DNA of 64,000 nt from Campylorhamphus procurvoides (taxonomy: Eukaryota > Chordata > Aves > Passeriformes > Dendrocolaptidae): contig WBMV01006647.1 of NCBI GenBank assembly GCA_013396655.1, positions 1,645,938-1,709,937 of the forward strand. The letters run 5' to 3'. The position numbers were made by a program, and so were the translations under genes. The notes below the pieces were generated by a model. The model did not search any database. It had not been told where the DNA came from and was given only the letters and a program-made list of their open reading frames with translations. Positions 35,829 to 48,308 of the stretch are shown in pieces (positions within the stretch are counted from its first letter, which is position 1; every line of letters starts with the position of its first letter).

Positions 35829-37966
35829 TTCTGTACATTTGCATCCATGAGAACATTCACAAATATTTTCACCAGTCTTGATGGCACTATTCATTCACAA
35901 AAGGAGTATGCGTAGGGCCACATAACTGGAAAACACATGATTTCCTCAAGCATCTGAACTTCTGCGAAGGTATTTGAACTTTTCTTTTCAGAACAAAGAA
36001 AGAACCATTCCTCCTCAGCTGCAAAGACAAGGCAGCTAGGGACATCTGCAAATCATGGAAACTTCAGGTTGCTCTGGTCCTGTTTGAGGCTGATTCTATT
36101 CCAACTGATAGGAAGCAGCCAGGCAAGAACTCTGTCCTTGCCCAGATATGCACAGATGAGCTTTGCTCTTTCTACACAACTTTATGCTCATTTCTGGACA
36201 TGGGATGAACCCAAAACTGTCAAACATGAGACAGCCAACACAAGTACATGCACACACAGGCACACATCCATACAGCTGATGTAGAAAGTACAGTTTCAAC
36301 CTAAATATAGCCACAGACTATTTTTAAGTCATATCTATGAACAATTAGAAACCATTTCTGTCAGTAAAAAACTCTCTTTTCACCTTTTATTTCAATAAAT
36401 CTTATATTTTTAAAAATGGAAATCACTAGGAATGCAAACATCTCCTTTATCTCTCATTTTATTTTTATAGCCAGTACATCTGAGCCTGGTAACATATTCA
36501 AGGTATGCCTCAAACACTTGGAAGCAAAACCTTTTCATTTGAACATTCGATTCACTGAAAGTGAGGTAGCCAATTTGTTGTTGCAAGCGTCTGTGCTATT
36601 ATTTTTAGAGCTTTCTGGCAGACAGCTTATGAAAGGTGGTTTGTATAAAGCAGCAACATAATTTGAAAAAGTGCAAAAAGGGAATCTATAGTGATGCATG
36701 TCTTTGTGAAACTGCTCTTTATTTAAATATTGCACTGGATAGTCGCAACAGGCTGACTGGATTTATGAGGTGTGAAGCTATGTCTCATAATGATTAACAT
36801 TAGAATCACAATTTAGACCTCAGGTCAGACTCCAGATACTACATTAACCTTCTTATTTTTTAGAAAATCTGGGGCTCTCATTATTATTATAGCCTTTATT
36901 GAAACAAAGATGCTGTTGAGTTCACAGCTTGTTTCAAATGAGTCAGGAAAGTAAGATCAGGTCTTTGAAACTTTACTTCTCTTTGCTACTACGCTCATCC
37001 ATGCTTGCCTTTTCTCAAGAGGAGCTCTGTATGCTTATGTGGGGACTACAAAAAAAATTAAAAATGCCTGATTTCCACAAAACTTATCAAAAATCATCCA
37101 AAACATGAGCAGTCACTCTTGCAATAACCAACGAAATAATCACAGTGTGAGCAATATCAGATAAACAACCCTCTAAACTCTGAAAATTTTGTTATTCTGG
37201 GTGACCACCCTTATCAAAAGAAAACTTTTACTTATGACCTGCTTTTTATAATCATGTTCCCTTTGAGGACTGGGTAAGAGCCAGTAGAAGGAAGGTTGCC
37301 CTGGGGAGAGGGTCACAATGTCACACCTGAAGAACAAAAGACCCTCAAGAACAGGGGTCAGCTGGCTGGAGAGAGCTTGGGGAGTGTGTGGAAATCAATG
37401 GATGCTCTGCTTTGACACGGATGCCACAGTTCACCTGCCAGCAGCAAGAATTTCTCTTTGGTTGGCTACTCCTAGAAACCCTTCTCCTGCAGGCAGTTTG
37501 AGGATCTTGGAGTCACAACAAAGCTTTGAGTCTAACATGGCTGTGTGGTCTGGTTATTCTGGGCAGACAATAAACCCTTTTTGCATTTTCCAGGAGCACA
37601 AGGTCTATCATACATGTGTACTATAATCCTTCTGCACCCACGTGGTAAAACTGCAGTTCCTTAGAGCCACCAGACTTGCCTGCTTAGGGCAAGCATGACC
37701 CACACTGCCCTGCAGGACACCAAGTGTTTCACATCCGCAGAAAACACCACTGCACTGATCCTCCCTCTGCCCAGAGAGACTCCTCAAACTCAGCTATAAA
37801 TGGACACTTCCCTCCCAGCTCCTTCCAAGTGAAACAAAAGGAAAATGAAAGTTAAAACAGGCAAGGTGAGACTAACTCCACGTGAAGATGTAAAACAGTT
37901 TTTAAAACAACCAACCCTACCTCCTTGCTCAGCTATAACTGCAATCCTGACATTTCCTTCTTTCCT
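35829..37966. other. Unique DNA between CR1 copies, no gene seen
   Basis: No repeat family or coding domain is recognised. The plus frame 37318-37626 (102 codons) is in moderate-GC sequence but resembles no known protein and has no useful splice context. About 36000-36260 is also moderate in G+C without a sustained frame. Confidence 0.6.
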
Positions 37967-38130
37967 AGAATCATATTATATGACAAAATAATTTAGACTG
38001 GAAAGGATTTTAAACATCATTTCATTCCAACCCCCCTGCCATGGGCAGGGACACCTTTCACTGGACAAAGTTGCTGAAAGCCCCATCCCACCTGGCCTTG
38101 GATACTTCCAGGGATGGGGCAGTCCAACTC
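37967..38130 (-). mobile_element. CR1 LINE, 3' end
   Basis: On the plus strand this is the reverse complement of a CR1 3' end: AGAATCATATTATA, then 'CATTCCAACCCCCCTGCCAT' and 'GGGCAGGGACACCTTTCACT', then 'AAAGCCCCATCCCACCTGG' and 'CTTCCAGGGATGGGGCA'. It breaks off after about 160 bases, a typical short 5'-truncated insertion. It belongs to the same general type as the copies at 48148, 50665 and 63855. Confidence 0.93.
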
Positions 38131-39717
38131 AATTCATATTTCTTTCCCCTACAGAAAAGGAGACTGAATTAAATAATTTGTATCTGTCTTTCCACCGAGT
38201 TTCAATTTACATAGTTTTTCTGAAGATACTGAGGTATTGCTGAACAGTTGAATAATAACCAATCCAGATGGACACTTCCACAGGTTAATCTAAGCAAATC
38301 ACAGAAAAATGGTTGCATCAGGAATCTGTGACTAAAACACTTGTCAAATACTGAAATCAGTGCAGGGCAATACTACAAAAGCAGCTCTTGGGTCTCTTCT
38401 AAAGAAGCTACTGTAGACACGTTGGAAATAATTCTAAATTTTGAATGTAACAAAATGACAAACAACAATCCTAATGATGGCCCATGTTACACCATCACTT
38501 ATGTATCTTCAGGTGGCGGTACTGAATATTTGATTGAGGTCTGAACTATGTGGCACATAATAATAGAGGATTTGAAAACTAATATTTTAGGAATTAAGTT
38601 CAAAGGAAATTTTTAGGGAAAAATGTGCAAAGGTCTGTTATTACCTATGAAGTCAGAGATTCTGCAAAGACAATTAAAATATCTCCCTTCTAACTAGTTG
38701 TCCATTCAAATGAAAATGGACAATTTATATTTCTCATTGCCCCAAGTCCCAAAGCCTATACCCTATGAAAAAATTCAATTCAGAAACATTTATAAAACCT
38801 CTCAATTGCATAGCGAGCATTTTATTTGTGTTATGACACTTGACCTACTGTTGGCACAATGGAGAATAAATCTAATTTTGAATATTCATTATATTTCTAT
38901 TTTTTTTAAAAAAAAAAAGAACCTCACAACACAACATTTTAGTGTCACACGGCAACAAAAGCTATTCACGGGCCAAAGCCCAGTCACTTAGGTTTACCCT
39001 AGACTGATGATTATACATCAAAATGTCAAAAGATATGTATTTACCAAGTTTGATGAAGAAAATCTGACAAATACTATTTAAGATAAGTGGCATTTTCTCC
39101 TAATTGTTTTCAAATGAATGAAGAAGAACCTAATGCTCTGCTACTTTGGTGAAACACTAAATGGCTTCAAAAGCTCTTATTTATATAATGTACTGGCACA
39201 CACACTAAAAGGAGAATTGAACCAGGCATGTTCATTTAGAAAAGTACCTTAGGTATATGTACTCAGAATTACGAAAGAAAATGGGGGAAAATAACCCAGG
39301 TGAACCAATCATTATTTACTTCTGCTCATTGTCTTTTCTCAGTTTAATATGTCATCTCAATCACCCTCATTTCTTTGGCACCGCTGTGATTTCTAAAACC
39401 GTGTTTCAGGTGGCCAAATTTCATTAATTATTTGCTATAGGTGGATCACATAGCAAAGATTTTGCTCTGTGTAAGGGAACTTGCCCATATATATTTAAAG
39501 TCAGGTCCTTCTGTGCTTTCTTCAACATTAAACGTTTGTGGTATGAAAAAGTAGGGCTTCATTACTTGAAAGATGCATGAAAAGAGATTAAGAGATTTCA
39601 TCCTGAAATTTGGGGTTCTCTGTAATCTCTAAAACAGGGAGTTCTCCAGAAGAGGGACTTGTGTAATTGTGCCCAAGCACACCACCCACTTTGTGACCAT
39701 AGTTAAATACATCTGTA
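38131..39717. other. Unique A+T-rich DNA, nothing recognised
   Basis: There are a T8/A11 low-complexity run near 38900-38918 and otherwise plain A+T-rich sequence. No coding frame, RNA gene or repeat family is visible. Confidence 0.7.
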
Positions 39718-39910
39718 TTCCTTCACTGAAAGGGTGGTAAAACATTGGAACAAGCTCCCAAGGGAAGTGATGGAATCACTGTCTCTGGAAGTGCTCAAAA
39801 ATTTGCAGATGTGGTGCTTAGAGACTTGGCTTGGTGGTGGACCTTCAGAGTTAGGTTAATGCCTGGACTCTGTGATCTAAGTGGTCCTTTCAACTTCACT
39901 GATACTATGA
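39718..39910 (+). mobile_element. CR1 LINE, 3' end
   Basis: This is the sense-strand CR1 3' end: 'TTCCTTCACTGAAAGGGTGG', 'ACATTGGAACAAGCTCCCAA', 'AAGTGATGGAATCACTGTCT', 'CTGGAAGTGCTCAAAAATT', then 'AAGTGGTCCTTTCAACTTCA' and a decayed GATACTATGA terminus. It is the same subfamily type and orientation as the copy 4 kb upstream at 35455-35828, but shorter. The 66-codon frame 39745-39945 lies inside it and is not a gene. Confidence 0.88.
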
Positions 39911-42900
39911 GTTGCTGCTGTCGCCAGAAAAGCTGGAGCACTTAAAATTGATGTAATTTCTCCACATTATTATGCAGTTTCCTGAATACAGAAAATAATC
40001 TGCAGTGACCCCATAACCGTCTGAGTTTGCTTTCCCTACACAGCCAATCAGCTGCACGGTTCAGAGCATTGTGGCAGTAGGGCAACCCCCCTGAACAATC
40101 CATACTGACAGTGTTGAATTCAGATCTTTTAGACTTTCAGACTCATAGCTTTAAAGCTGAAAAGTATGAATTCAACAAAAAGCTAAACTAAATCCAGAAC
40201 AGATTTTTAATAGGTCTGAGAATTTTCAATTAGCTTTGAACAAATCAGTCATTCCACTTTGTACAGCTCAGGATAATGCTTCCTGGAATAGTCAGAATAA
40301 GAAGCAGAAAAATCAACTTATTACACCATAGACTTTCATACAGTAGTCTGACTTCAGAAGAAAGCACCAGAGGTCATAGCAGACATTTTTTTGTGAGGCA
40401 TTCAGTAGAATTTTTCATGCCAAAGGAGATTAGGTGACTCTTGGTACTTTATTCCTCTAAGCCAGAGGCCTACTCCAGAGATCTGCACCTCGTACTTTCA
40501 GATTTTGGCCCTAGGACAGACCTCATTTGTTCAATGAACTGGAAGACAAAATAGCATAGGACTGCATGGGATGCTGAAAGATCAGAACTAAGGAGTATCA
40601 GCCAAGATATGTAAAGATGCTTGCCTTCCACTGAACCTGTTAGCTGCCAAGATTCTCAGTCCATTATAAAAATTAAGTCATATTAAAGTTCTTTCTCACA
40701 GAAAATTTAAAGCCTTTATTATGTAGCTCAGCATAAAAATTGCTGCTCACCACATCATCTCCTCCAGAACAAGGGAGACTGAGGACAAGAGAGGAGCATA
40801 TTGCCACATGATGCACAAAGTCATGTCAATGGGTGGATGAGAATCAATGCTATGACAAACCCTCTTTTACAGCTTCATGTGGAAAACAGTGGGAAATTAG
40901 ACTTGGTCCATCCACTGTTATGAAAAAGAATAAAAGAGCAAGAAATTCTCCCTCATTTTCTACCATGAGTTCAGTCTCTCCCTTCCAGCTACAAAGGTCC
41001 ACCAGGAACCCAGAGCACAGTCTCATTGCAGTGCACTACAAGGGAGGACAGCACTCAGGCTGGTGGCACTGAAAAAAACAAAGCCAGAATTGGAGCTTAC
41101 CAAACGCAACAAAAAAAGTCCCATTCATTTAAATGAGACTTGGATCTGTCTCTTGGCAACTGGTGTGTCAGACACTCAGCTGAAAAGCCACTGCCAAAGT
41201 CAAGCAGGCGGCCGTGGTTCGCAGCCACACTTCCCTCAGGTAGCTCTGAAGGACACCAGCTCCTGCCCACGCCAGTTCTCATGGCACTGGAGGGGACAGG
41301 ACACACCTGACTGTCAAATATGAACATTTTCTTCCTCTGAGCTGTAAACTAAAATCCATCACAGCTGCTACATTGAAACTTTGCCTCGGAGATAAAGCAT
41401 ATCCGTGGATAGAGGATGACCCTTCTATGCCTTTTGTTCAGTGTTAGGAGATGGTTCACAACCATCTTTGCCATGGAAGGTCAAATGTGTACCTCAGGTC
41501 TGCTCCCAGTAAGGAAGGGTCTGCTCTTAAAAGTAGTAACGCAAAATCATTTAATTAATAGCTGGACCAAATATAATCTGTGGAAAGTATTTCTGACAGA
41601 TGGTTTTCATTCTCTTTGCAAAGCCCAATGTTTTCAGCTGTCTTTTACAGTTCATACCTTACTAGGCACAAAATCATTGAGATTTTGTCCAATTAGTCCT
41701 CATCGACTCTTTTAAAATGTTTGGTATGACTCTAGACCTTGTTCATGTATCTCCCACACATGCAAATGATTCATAGGCTTTATGAAAAATGTCTTCTCTA
41801 AATGCAAACATTTGTGGTCTATCACTATATTTTGTTTCTACACAATGAAAGGAGAATTTAAAATATAACAGAGAATGCCATTAGAATGTGCTCAGTTGTG
41901 TGATCATTTGGCAAAATGGACAAATGTCTCCTAAAGAGTATGTTGAGGTTCCCCAAACAAATTTTACTGGTAACATAAGGCAGGTTGGAGTAAATTCCAG
42001 CCATGAAACTCTAGTTCATTAATTTTCTACACCAACTGTCTCTTGCTAATTCCACTCACATAATAAACAGCCTAATAAAAATATACTTTCCTTCTTGGTC
42101 TCCATCTGAGAATATTTATAGATGCTGCGTAATACTGACAGGGATTTGGTCATCTTTGTGTGTGTGTTTTTAGGAGAAATTTGAAAGAAGGGTTATACTT
42201 GTATCAAAATACAGGAGTGATATTGTGCTTTTTGATTCTAAGGTGATGTAATTTGTCTACTGCTGTTTCTGCCAACTGGTGACCAGACACTAGAGCTGAC
42301 TTAACCAGTAAGCAGAGTCTACCATCTGGTGGCTGGAGTTGCTGAGTGTACATCCTACACATTCCCGCATTGAGATTCCAGTGGGACCTTTGTCATTGGT
42401 AGGCAGCAATTTTCTCCCATAACTGGAGTCATGAGGCACCTCCAGCCTGATAATCTTGTCTGCCTTAAAGATTTCTTTTTAGTGTAATTTACGTCTACCT
42501 CCATAGCAGATTTTCCAAAAACCTGGGTGAGCTTCTTGATCACTGTTTGGCCACTCTTTTCCATAGGCTCTGGTTAATACCTCTGAGCATAAAAATATTC
42601 CTGTCATAGTATTTGGTGTTAATTGACCAACAAATAAAATGTTATGAAGTCATAATATCAGCCTGACCTGACAACTTTCCATCTCTTTTCCCTCCTGTTC
42701 ACTATCTCTGCTATACAAAGGCTTGTTCCAGAATCTAATATATCACAATAGGAATTGCCACTGAAATTTGAATAATTTTGGGTGAATCACCACTAATGTC
42801 CACAGAAAATACAGCAATATTATAATTTAAACACACACATAGACAAATTACCAGAGGTAAATATGTATATCATTGATACACTGAGGGATAATCAAAGTAA

Positions 42901-43364
42901 AACCCAATAAAACAAACTTGTTCTTAGTGATTAATCAATGTGTACTTGTATTTCGTGTTCATCGAATCACGCGGTGATTGGCAGGGGCTGTATGATATGA
43001 GTCAGATAAGAGCTAATATCTCATTTATCTTTTCAGATATGCTTTAATGCAAGAAAAACAGAAAGCTGAAACTATCTTCACATTAGGTAGAGGACTGAAA
43101 TGTCTGCAAATAATTTAAACCATATTAGCGTATGATAATGTTGACAGTAACAAGATAGGAATGACTGGAACAATCTAAACACTGAGGCAGTAAAGTGGCT
43201 TTTAAGTACCTAAACAAAAGATCACTGCCAAGCAAAAGACATCCAAAAAGCAGAAAAATGTGTGATGTTCAAAAAAGATATAAAGGATGACTTCATCCCA
43301 AGTTTCTATTGTGCCTCTCGGTGCACAAGCGAGCATTTTGCATATTCTCTTTTCTCTGCAGTGA
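39911..43364. other. Unique DNA upstream of the RT-like relic, no gene seen
   Basis: The part from 40830 to 41330 is richer in G+C and carries short frames (79 and 86 codons) without any domain. Some of 42140-43364 might be the decayed 5' part of the element that contributes the reverse-transcriptase relic that follows, but I could not recognise an endonuclease domain there. Confidence 0.6.
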
Positions 43365-43808
43365 CTGCACCCGATTAGTCTCTTCAACACACAATCTAAC
43401 AATAGGAAATGCTATCCACAAAATGGGTTATTTCACACAATAAAAGAAAATCTTACTGAACTATCTTCTGAAAATGATGTACAAAAGGCTATTAAACAAC
43501 ATGCATCTGGCAAGTCAAATGGTTCAGATGGCACACAAATAAATCCACATACTATTGCTGATTTCCAACTATTAAGACATCTGCTGAAAATCCTCCAGTT
43601 AATAGGAGCACAAAATAGCTTCTTCCAGACTTGACTATTTCCCTTATCTCTCATGGATCTGCTGAAGGAGTGGGGATCAATCACTGTCTATAACCACCAA
43701 CTTGGTAGCGATTTCCCAGCCACAGTGGGCAAAGGCATCGCTCATCCAGTGCTGTTCATTGGGAATTTTTCCCCCCTGGTTCATGTCCTGTTGCCTTCCA
43801 GGGTCAGA
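43365..43808 (+). mobile_element. Reverse-transcriptase relic, RTE-type LINE (probable)
   Basis: One plus-strand frame (codons starting at 43365) stays open to 43808 with a single stop, TGA at 43633-43635. Its translation shows two landmarks of non-LTR reverse transcriptases at natural spacing. KSNGSDG (43512-43532) matches the K(A/S)PGPDG motif at the start of the fingers. About 54 codons on, KEWGSITVYNHQ leads into LGSDFPATVGKGIAH (43662-43742), matching the 'K-x-x-G-[4 residues]-N-H-R-G-I-S-L-L-S-x-A-G-K-I-x-A' stretch of RTE-like elements. The residues ENDVQKAIKQ ahead of KSNGSDG also fit the family. The CR1 equivalent is 'NYRPVSLTSVPGK', a poorer fit. The catalytic YxDD region is not seen, and both flanks are decayed. 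It is a dead fragment. It could instead be an L1- or L2-type relic; edges are approximate. Confidence 0.5.
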
Positions 43809-46800
43809 TAAGCAAAACCAAAACGTGCTGACTGTGATTCTCAAGAAATCCATTGCAAACCAAAGAGGCAAATTCTCTTAGAGGGCTTTAACTAGATGGA
43901 GTTCTGCTTAGGTCAGGCATAAATAACCATAAGAAAAAGACAGGGACACACGAGTGTACAAGTGGAAGAGCAGAAATCCCTCGGCATCAATGCCAGATCC
44001 TGCTGCCTTAAGATTCATATCATCATTTCATGGTTAATGCCTGACTATGATATTTTGACAAGGAGAGGATCTAGACACCGAGGTGTAATGAAACTGATTA
44101 AAGCAATAACAAAGTCTTACAAAGCAGCATGCAGAAACTACAACTGAAAACTACTGTCATACACTAAGTAAGAGTCATTTAAGGACACAGACATTAGCAA
44201 TGAAATGCTATTCATGCAAATACAGTGAAAATAAAAGATCCCCCCAGTGCAAGTGCCAGCCCTAACTTCTGCAGACCCTCATTATAGTTTTGGTGATAGG
44301 AAGGACTTATGGCCTGCTCAAAAATTAATGGGGTGTCTTAGTTCACAGAGGGATGCAATATTTAGAAGGATTTTTTGTCCCATGGAAAGCAGAAAGGAAA
44401 TTACATTATATATATTCTACCTTCTCCCTCTGACAAGCTGTGGACGATTACTACAAATGGATAATTTAATTTTTTTTTGAGCCACACAAACAATACTCTG
44501 CACTGAGTCTGAGACTTTGCAGTTTGCACACTCATCAGAGGGGTTACACTCATATAGTTATCTCTAAAGAGATTTTTAGACACTATATGGTGTTTTAACT
44601 GAAATATACCTGTAAAACTGCTTGAATATAAAACTGCTGTCTGTAATTAGAGGAATAATGTGAGTCTGTGTTCACACCAGATATCAGGCAGCTTCATTTC
44701 AATCAATTTTCCAAAGAAAAAGAACAAGTGAGGGCAAATGAACTGAACTTGACTCAGTAGAGAGAGACATCCTGGACCACTTACATTCCCCTTATTATAA
44801 GTACTTGCCTAATTTTGTTGGAATAACTTGTAAATTTGTATATTGTTTCTTCAGAATTTTTTAACATTCCCTGACTTACCAACCACCACATGTATATATT
44901 TTCCTGGGGAAAGCTATAAGGCAGGTGTGGACACAAACATGAAAAAAAACTGATGTGTATTCTACTTATTTTCCTCAGGGAACACAAAAAGTCAAGACAA
45001 CTCCAGCTAGCTTGGCTTTGCAGCAAAATGGACTGTCACTCCAAAGCAGTGTCAAGGAATGGCCATATTTGAGTCCACCAGGTTCCCTGGAAACTTCTGC
45101 TGCCTCAAACCTCTGAAGAAACACAACTAAGCAAGGATGAATAATGATAATTTAGAATTTTCCCTCTGAACTGTATTCTTTTCATTAGGCTTTACATAGC
45201 AATGATATTTTTAAGGCTGTGAGATTTGTATCACAGCCTGCAATAGATTATCTGATAAGATAGTTGAACATGATAAAAACGTAAGGGGGAGTAGATGTAA
45301 AGGTGGGAAAAAGACAGAAGAAAGAAAAGGAGGAATCCAAAGCAGAGAGAACAAAGAAAAAAGGTTCACTGAGTCATTTATATCTTACAGTTGAGCAATA
45401 AAACATCATTACCATCAATAAGCTCCTATAAAGTAGTTGGAGATGAATTAAGGACGGTTCAAAGCAAGACTAGCAAAGGACTTTATAATAATTTTGTGTT
45501 TAAAGAATTAAGGGTGTTGAGAAAGACAAAGTACAAAGTGCATGGTTGCACCAGTGCTGCTCTGCAAGACATTGTAGTTTGTGATAAGACGTGGCTGTGT
45601 CCAGACTATCACTAACCTTTTTCTCTCAAATTGAATTTTTTTTTCTCATATTATTACACTGACCAACACTGTTTATCTCCTCATTCCTGCACCAGATTTG
45701 GTTTTTTCACAAGAATCATAAAGTTTTTACTGCTACAGACTCTACTTGGCCTCCCCACTGGTGCACAACTGGGACAGAGGAGGGGGCTGGATCATCTCTC
45801 TTGTGTCAAGAGTGAAAGAGCAGAGGAGAAGAGCAGTGAGAGGGAATAACTTCTCCTTGCCTCCCTTCCCCCCTTTTCCATATGAACATGATGACTCATT
45901 ATGACAGAAGTGCAATAAACTTCTAAAAAGGCAACCACAAAACATGTATTTTTTTCCTGACAGGAACAGATACATTTAAAAAAAAAGCTCACACATTCAG
46001 TGATACGGGATTAAATTATCCCCTGCCAGCTTTTGGGGCAATATTTAAACATTACATCCTACAATGAAGCTCAGTTCTAAACTGCTATATCTGATTTATA
46101 GTGGTAAACAGCACCAACTCCAAGTGTAACAGCACTATAATGTCTTTATGTTTCAGAAGGGCTATCAGTTAAAAAAAAAAAGAAATACTTTTCTTTCCTT
46201 ACTCTGATTCTAAACTGCACCAGTCCTGGTGGCATGGAAATAACTCCAAGCTTTCTACTTGGAAGAAACTTCTTCCCCTCTTCCCTTGGTCTTCGGTGAG
46301 CAGCACTGTGTTCCTCATGATCTGGTATCCCTGACTCAGCTCTGATGACCAGGATTTACATCAGGAACTTTCCAGCTCGGGATGGAGACACCAACTCGCC
46401 GTGTGCCATGGGAGAAGCTGCCCCTCTGCACCTCCACTGCTCCCAGTTCTTCAGGCAAGGTTAAGTACATGGAAATTAAAACTGCAAGCTATTTTTGTAT
46501 AAAGTCAGTATTACTAATTTGTTAACTATGACAATTTCACACAGAAACCCTTTTGTTGGAAACTGAGTTTCTCATGTAATAATTAGCTGTGGAATATTAC
46601 CCCAAACAGGTGTCTGTAGCCTGTCAAAGTCAGAACAGGTGATTTAGAATTAGCGTATTAAAAGAACTGTGAATTAGCGAAGCAAAAACGTGTTAATTTC
46701 TTGTTCCATCTGTTAATATGAATTCACTGCCAAATATTTTACTTTGTAGAACTGTGCTGGGATTGGCAAGAACATACACTATAAAAAAAAAGTTTAAAGG

Positions 46801-48147
46801 CCTGAATGTTTAAAAATCATGACATACGTTACTGCAAAAATAACTTCTACATTTGAGCAAGGTTTTCTCTTTTGTATCTTTTAAAACTTCATAGTGAAGA
46901 ATACCATATAATCCATAAAATTAAGCTAAAAGCACTCATACACACAAAAAAAAATTTTAAGGCTTTCAAAACGGAGTCTGAATGCAGTGTCACAAGAAAA
47001 TGCAAGGAAAATATTATGAATTGGTTTGAATAAAAACTATAATCAATGTCTTTATTCTGCCTTGAATGTATTTCAATACTCAAGACATTTGAGATGTGAA
47101 TTTCTAAAGATAACACTGGTATCTACCTGTAAAGCTCTGTCCTATCTGTGCATTAGCATAGATCCCATGAACATCCCATTCCTCAAAGTCTTTTGTGATA
47201 ATGAGCATGTTATGAGCAATGGCAACAACCCTAAAACTATCTGTCTGACACGTCTGATTCTTCATAGTAGTATTTATAGTAGTATGAATCACATCACTTT
47301 TAATTATAATCCCCTTCTTGTTCTCCTTACTAGAAGCTGGAATACTCCTGAGCTACTGGGGAATCTGGAAGCTGGATGGTCAGTGCTACAAACCCACTGC
47401 ACAAGAAGTGGGTTTAAACCCTGATTTGAGAGAGTCTATAGTTTGCATTCGCCTTGGTAAAACCATTGTCTTTTATGGCCTTACTTGTCCTTCAAAAAAA
47501 GAGAGTATTTTAAAATAATTTTACCCAGCAATGTATAATATATATCCATCAGCTATTAATGAACACCAGGTATAAATGTCCAACTCCTAATATATATGAC
47601 TAATGACTGCAATATATTTCATAGTGTATTTCCATACTTATCTGAGCTTTGCAGGGAAATGCCCAGTTATGTGTTTGCTCCCTGCTGTGACCCTGAACCC
47701 CTTGGAGTTTCAATAGCTGATTTCTTCTATCAGCCACCAGTTGTCCTGTTGTGAAGAACATCTCACACAAGTTTGCTCACAGGTATGAACACTGACATTA
47801 TGGCTCCAGCCTGTATTTGTACAATATCCAACTGTTTGAATTTAGTAATTTGCCTTTAGCCTTTTTTTTCTTTCCTGGAAAATGACGAATTGCAGAAGCT
47901 CAGAGGAAGACTATACATTGAAGTGAATGAAGGAGAAAGCTGAAGATGCTGAAATGTGTAGAAACCTCGCAATGACTTACATCTTGGTGGCTTGCTCACC
48001 AAAAATACACTTATACAGCTGATCCTGACAGCATTTGAGTCTCTGCTGTGCCAAGGTTTTCCAAGGTAAGAGGCAGCCAGCATTTTCAGGCCTGCTTTCA
48101 GGGACATAAACCAATTTGCACAAAAATTGTCTTAGGAGACAAATACT
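43809..48147. other. Unique DNA, no gene seen
   Basis: The first 100 bases may continue the reverse-transcriptase relic in another frame, with low similarity. The remainder is A+T-rich with a moderate-GC patch at 46210-46460 whose frames are broken by stops. The 132-codon plus frame 47026-47424 has no domain. A 49-base exon-like segment at 47734-47782 has fair splice sites but is too short to weigh. Confidence 0.6.
47390..47415. repeat. Perfect 9-bp inverted repeat, 8-base loop
   Basis: AAACCCACT (47390-47398) and AGTGGGTTT (47407-47415) pair exactly around GCACAAGA. I considered a tRNA-like or SINE-like origin because GGGTTTAAACCC follows, but no A-box at the right distance or acceptor stem is visible. 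Confidence 0.85.
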
Positions 48148-48308
48148 GAAGCTGCGGCTGCCCCATCCCTAAGAGTGTCCAAGGCCAGGTTGGATGGAAC
48201 TTGGAGCAACCTGGTCCAGTGGAAGGCGTCCCTGCCCATGGCAGGGGGTTGGAATGAGATGAGCTTTAAGGTCCCTTCCAACCCAAACTAGCCTGGGATT
48301 CTATGATT
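48148..48308 (+). mobile_element. CR1 LINE, 3' end, well preserved
   Basis: The order is 'GAAGCTGCGGCTGCCCCATC', 'AAGGCCAGGTTGGATGGAAC', 'TTGGAGCAACCTGGTCCAGT', 'GGAAGGCGTCCCTGCCCATG', 'GCAGGGGGTTGGAATGAGAT', 'AAGGTCCCTTCCAACCCAAA' and the terminal ATTCTATGATT. This is a near-consensus CR1 3' end and so one of the younger copies in the window. It faces the minus-strand copy at 50665-50887, which is of the same type. Confidence 0.96.

Noticed and set aside
37318..37626. 102-codon plus-strand frame in moderate-GC sequence
   Set aside because: No recognisable domain, and no matching exon or processed-pseudogene poly(A) tail nearby.
47026..47424. 132-codon plus-strand open frame, the longest in the window
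   Set aside because: Sequence is compositionally ordinary, with no domain and no splice context; it also crosses a chance hairpin.
47320..47430. tRNA-like or tRNA-derived SINE sequence around GGGTTTAAACCC
   Set aside because: No convincing A-box, acceptor stem or anticodon arm at the required distances.
47734..47782. 49-base segment between good acceptor and GTATGA donor
   Set aside because: Too short to discriminate from chance; it serves as an example of how easily pseudo-exons arise here.
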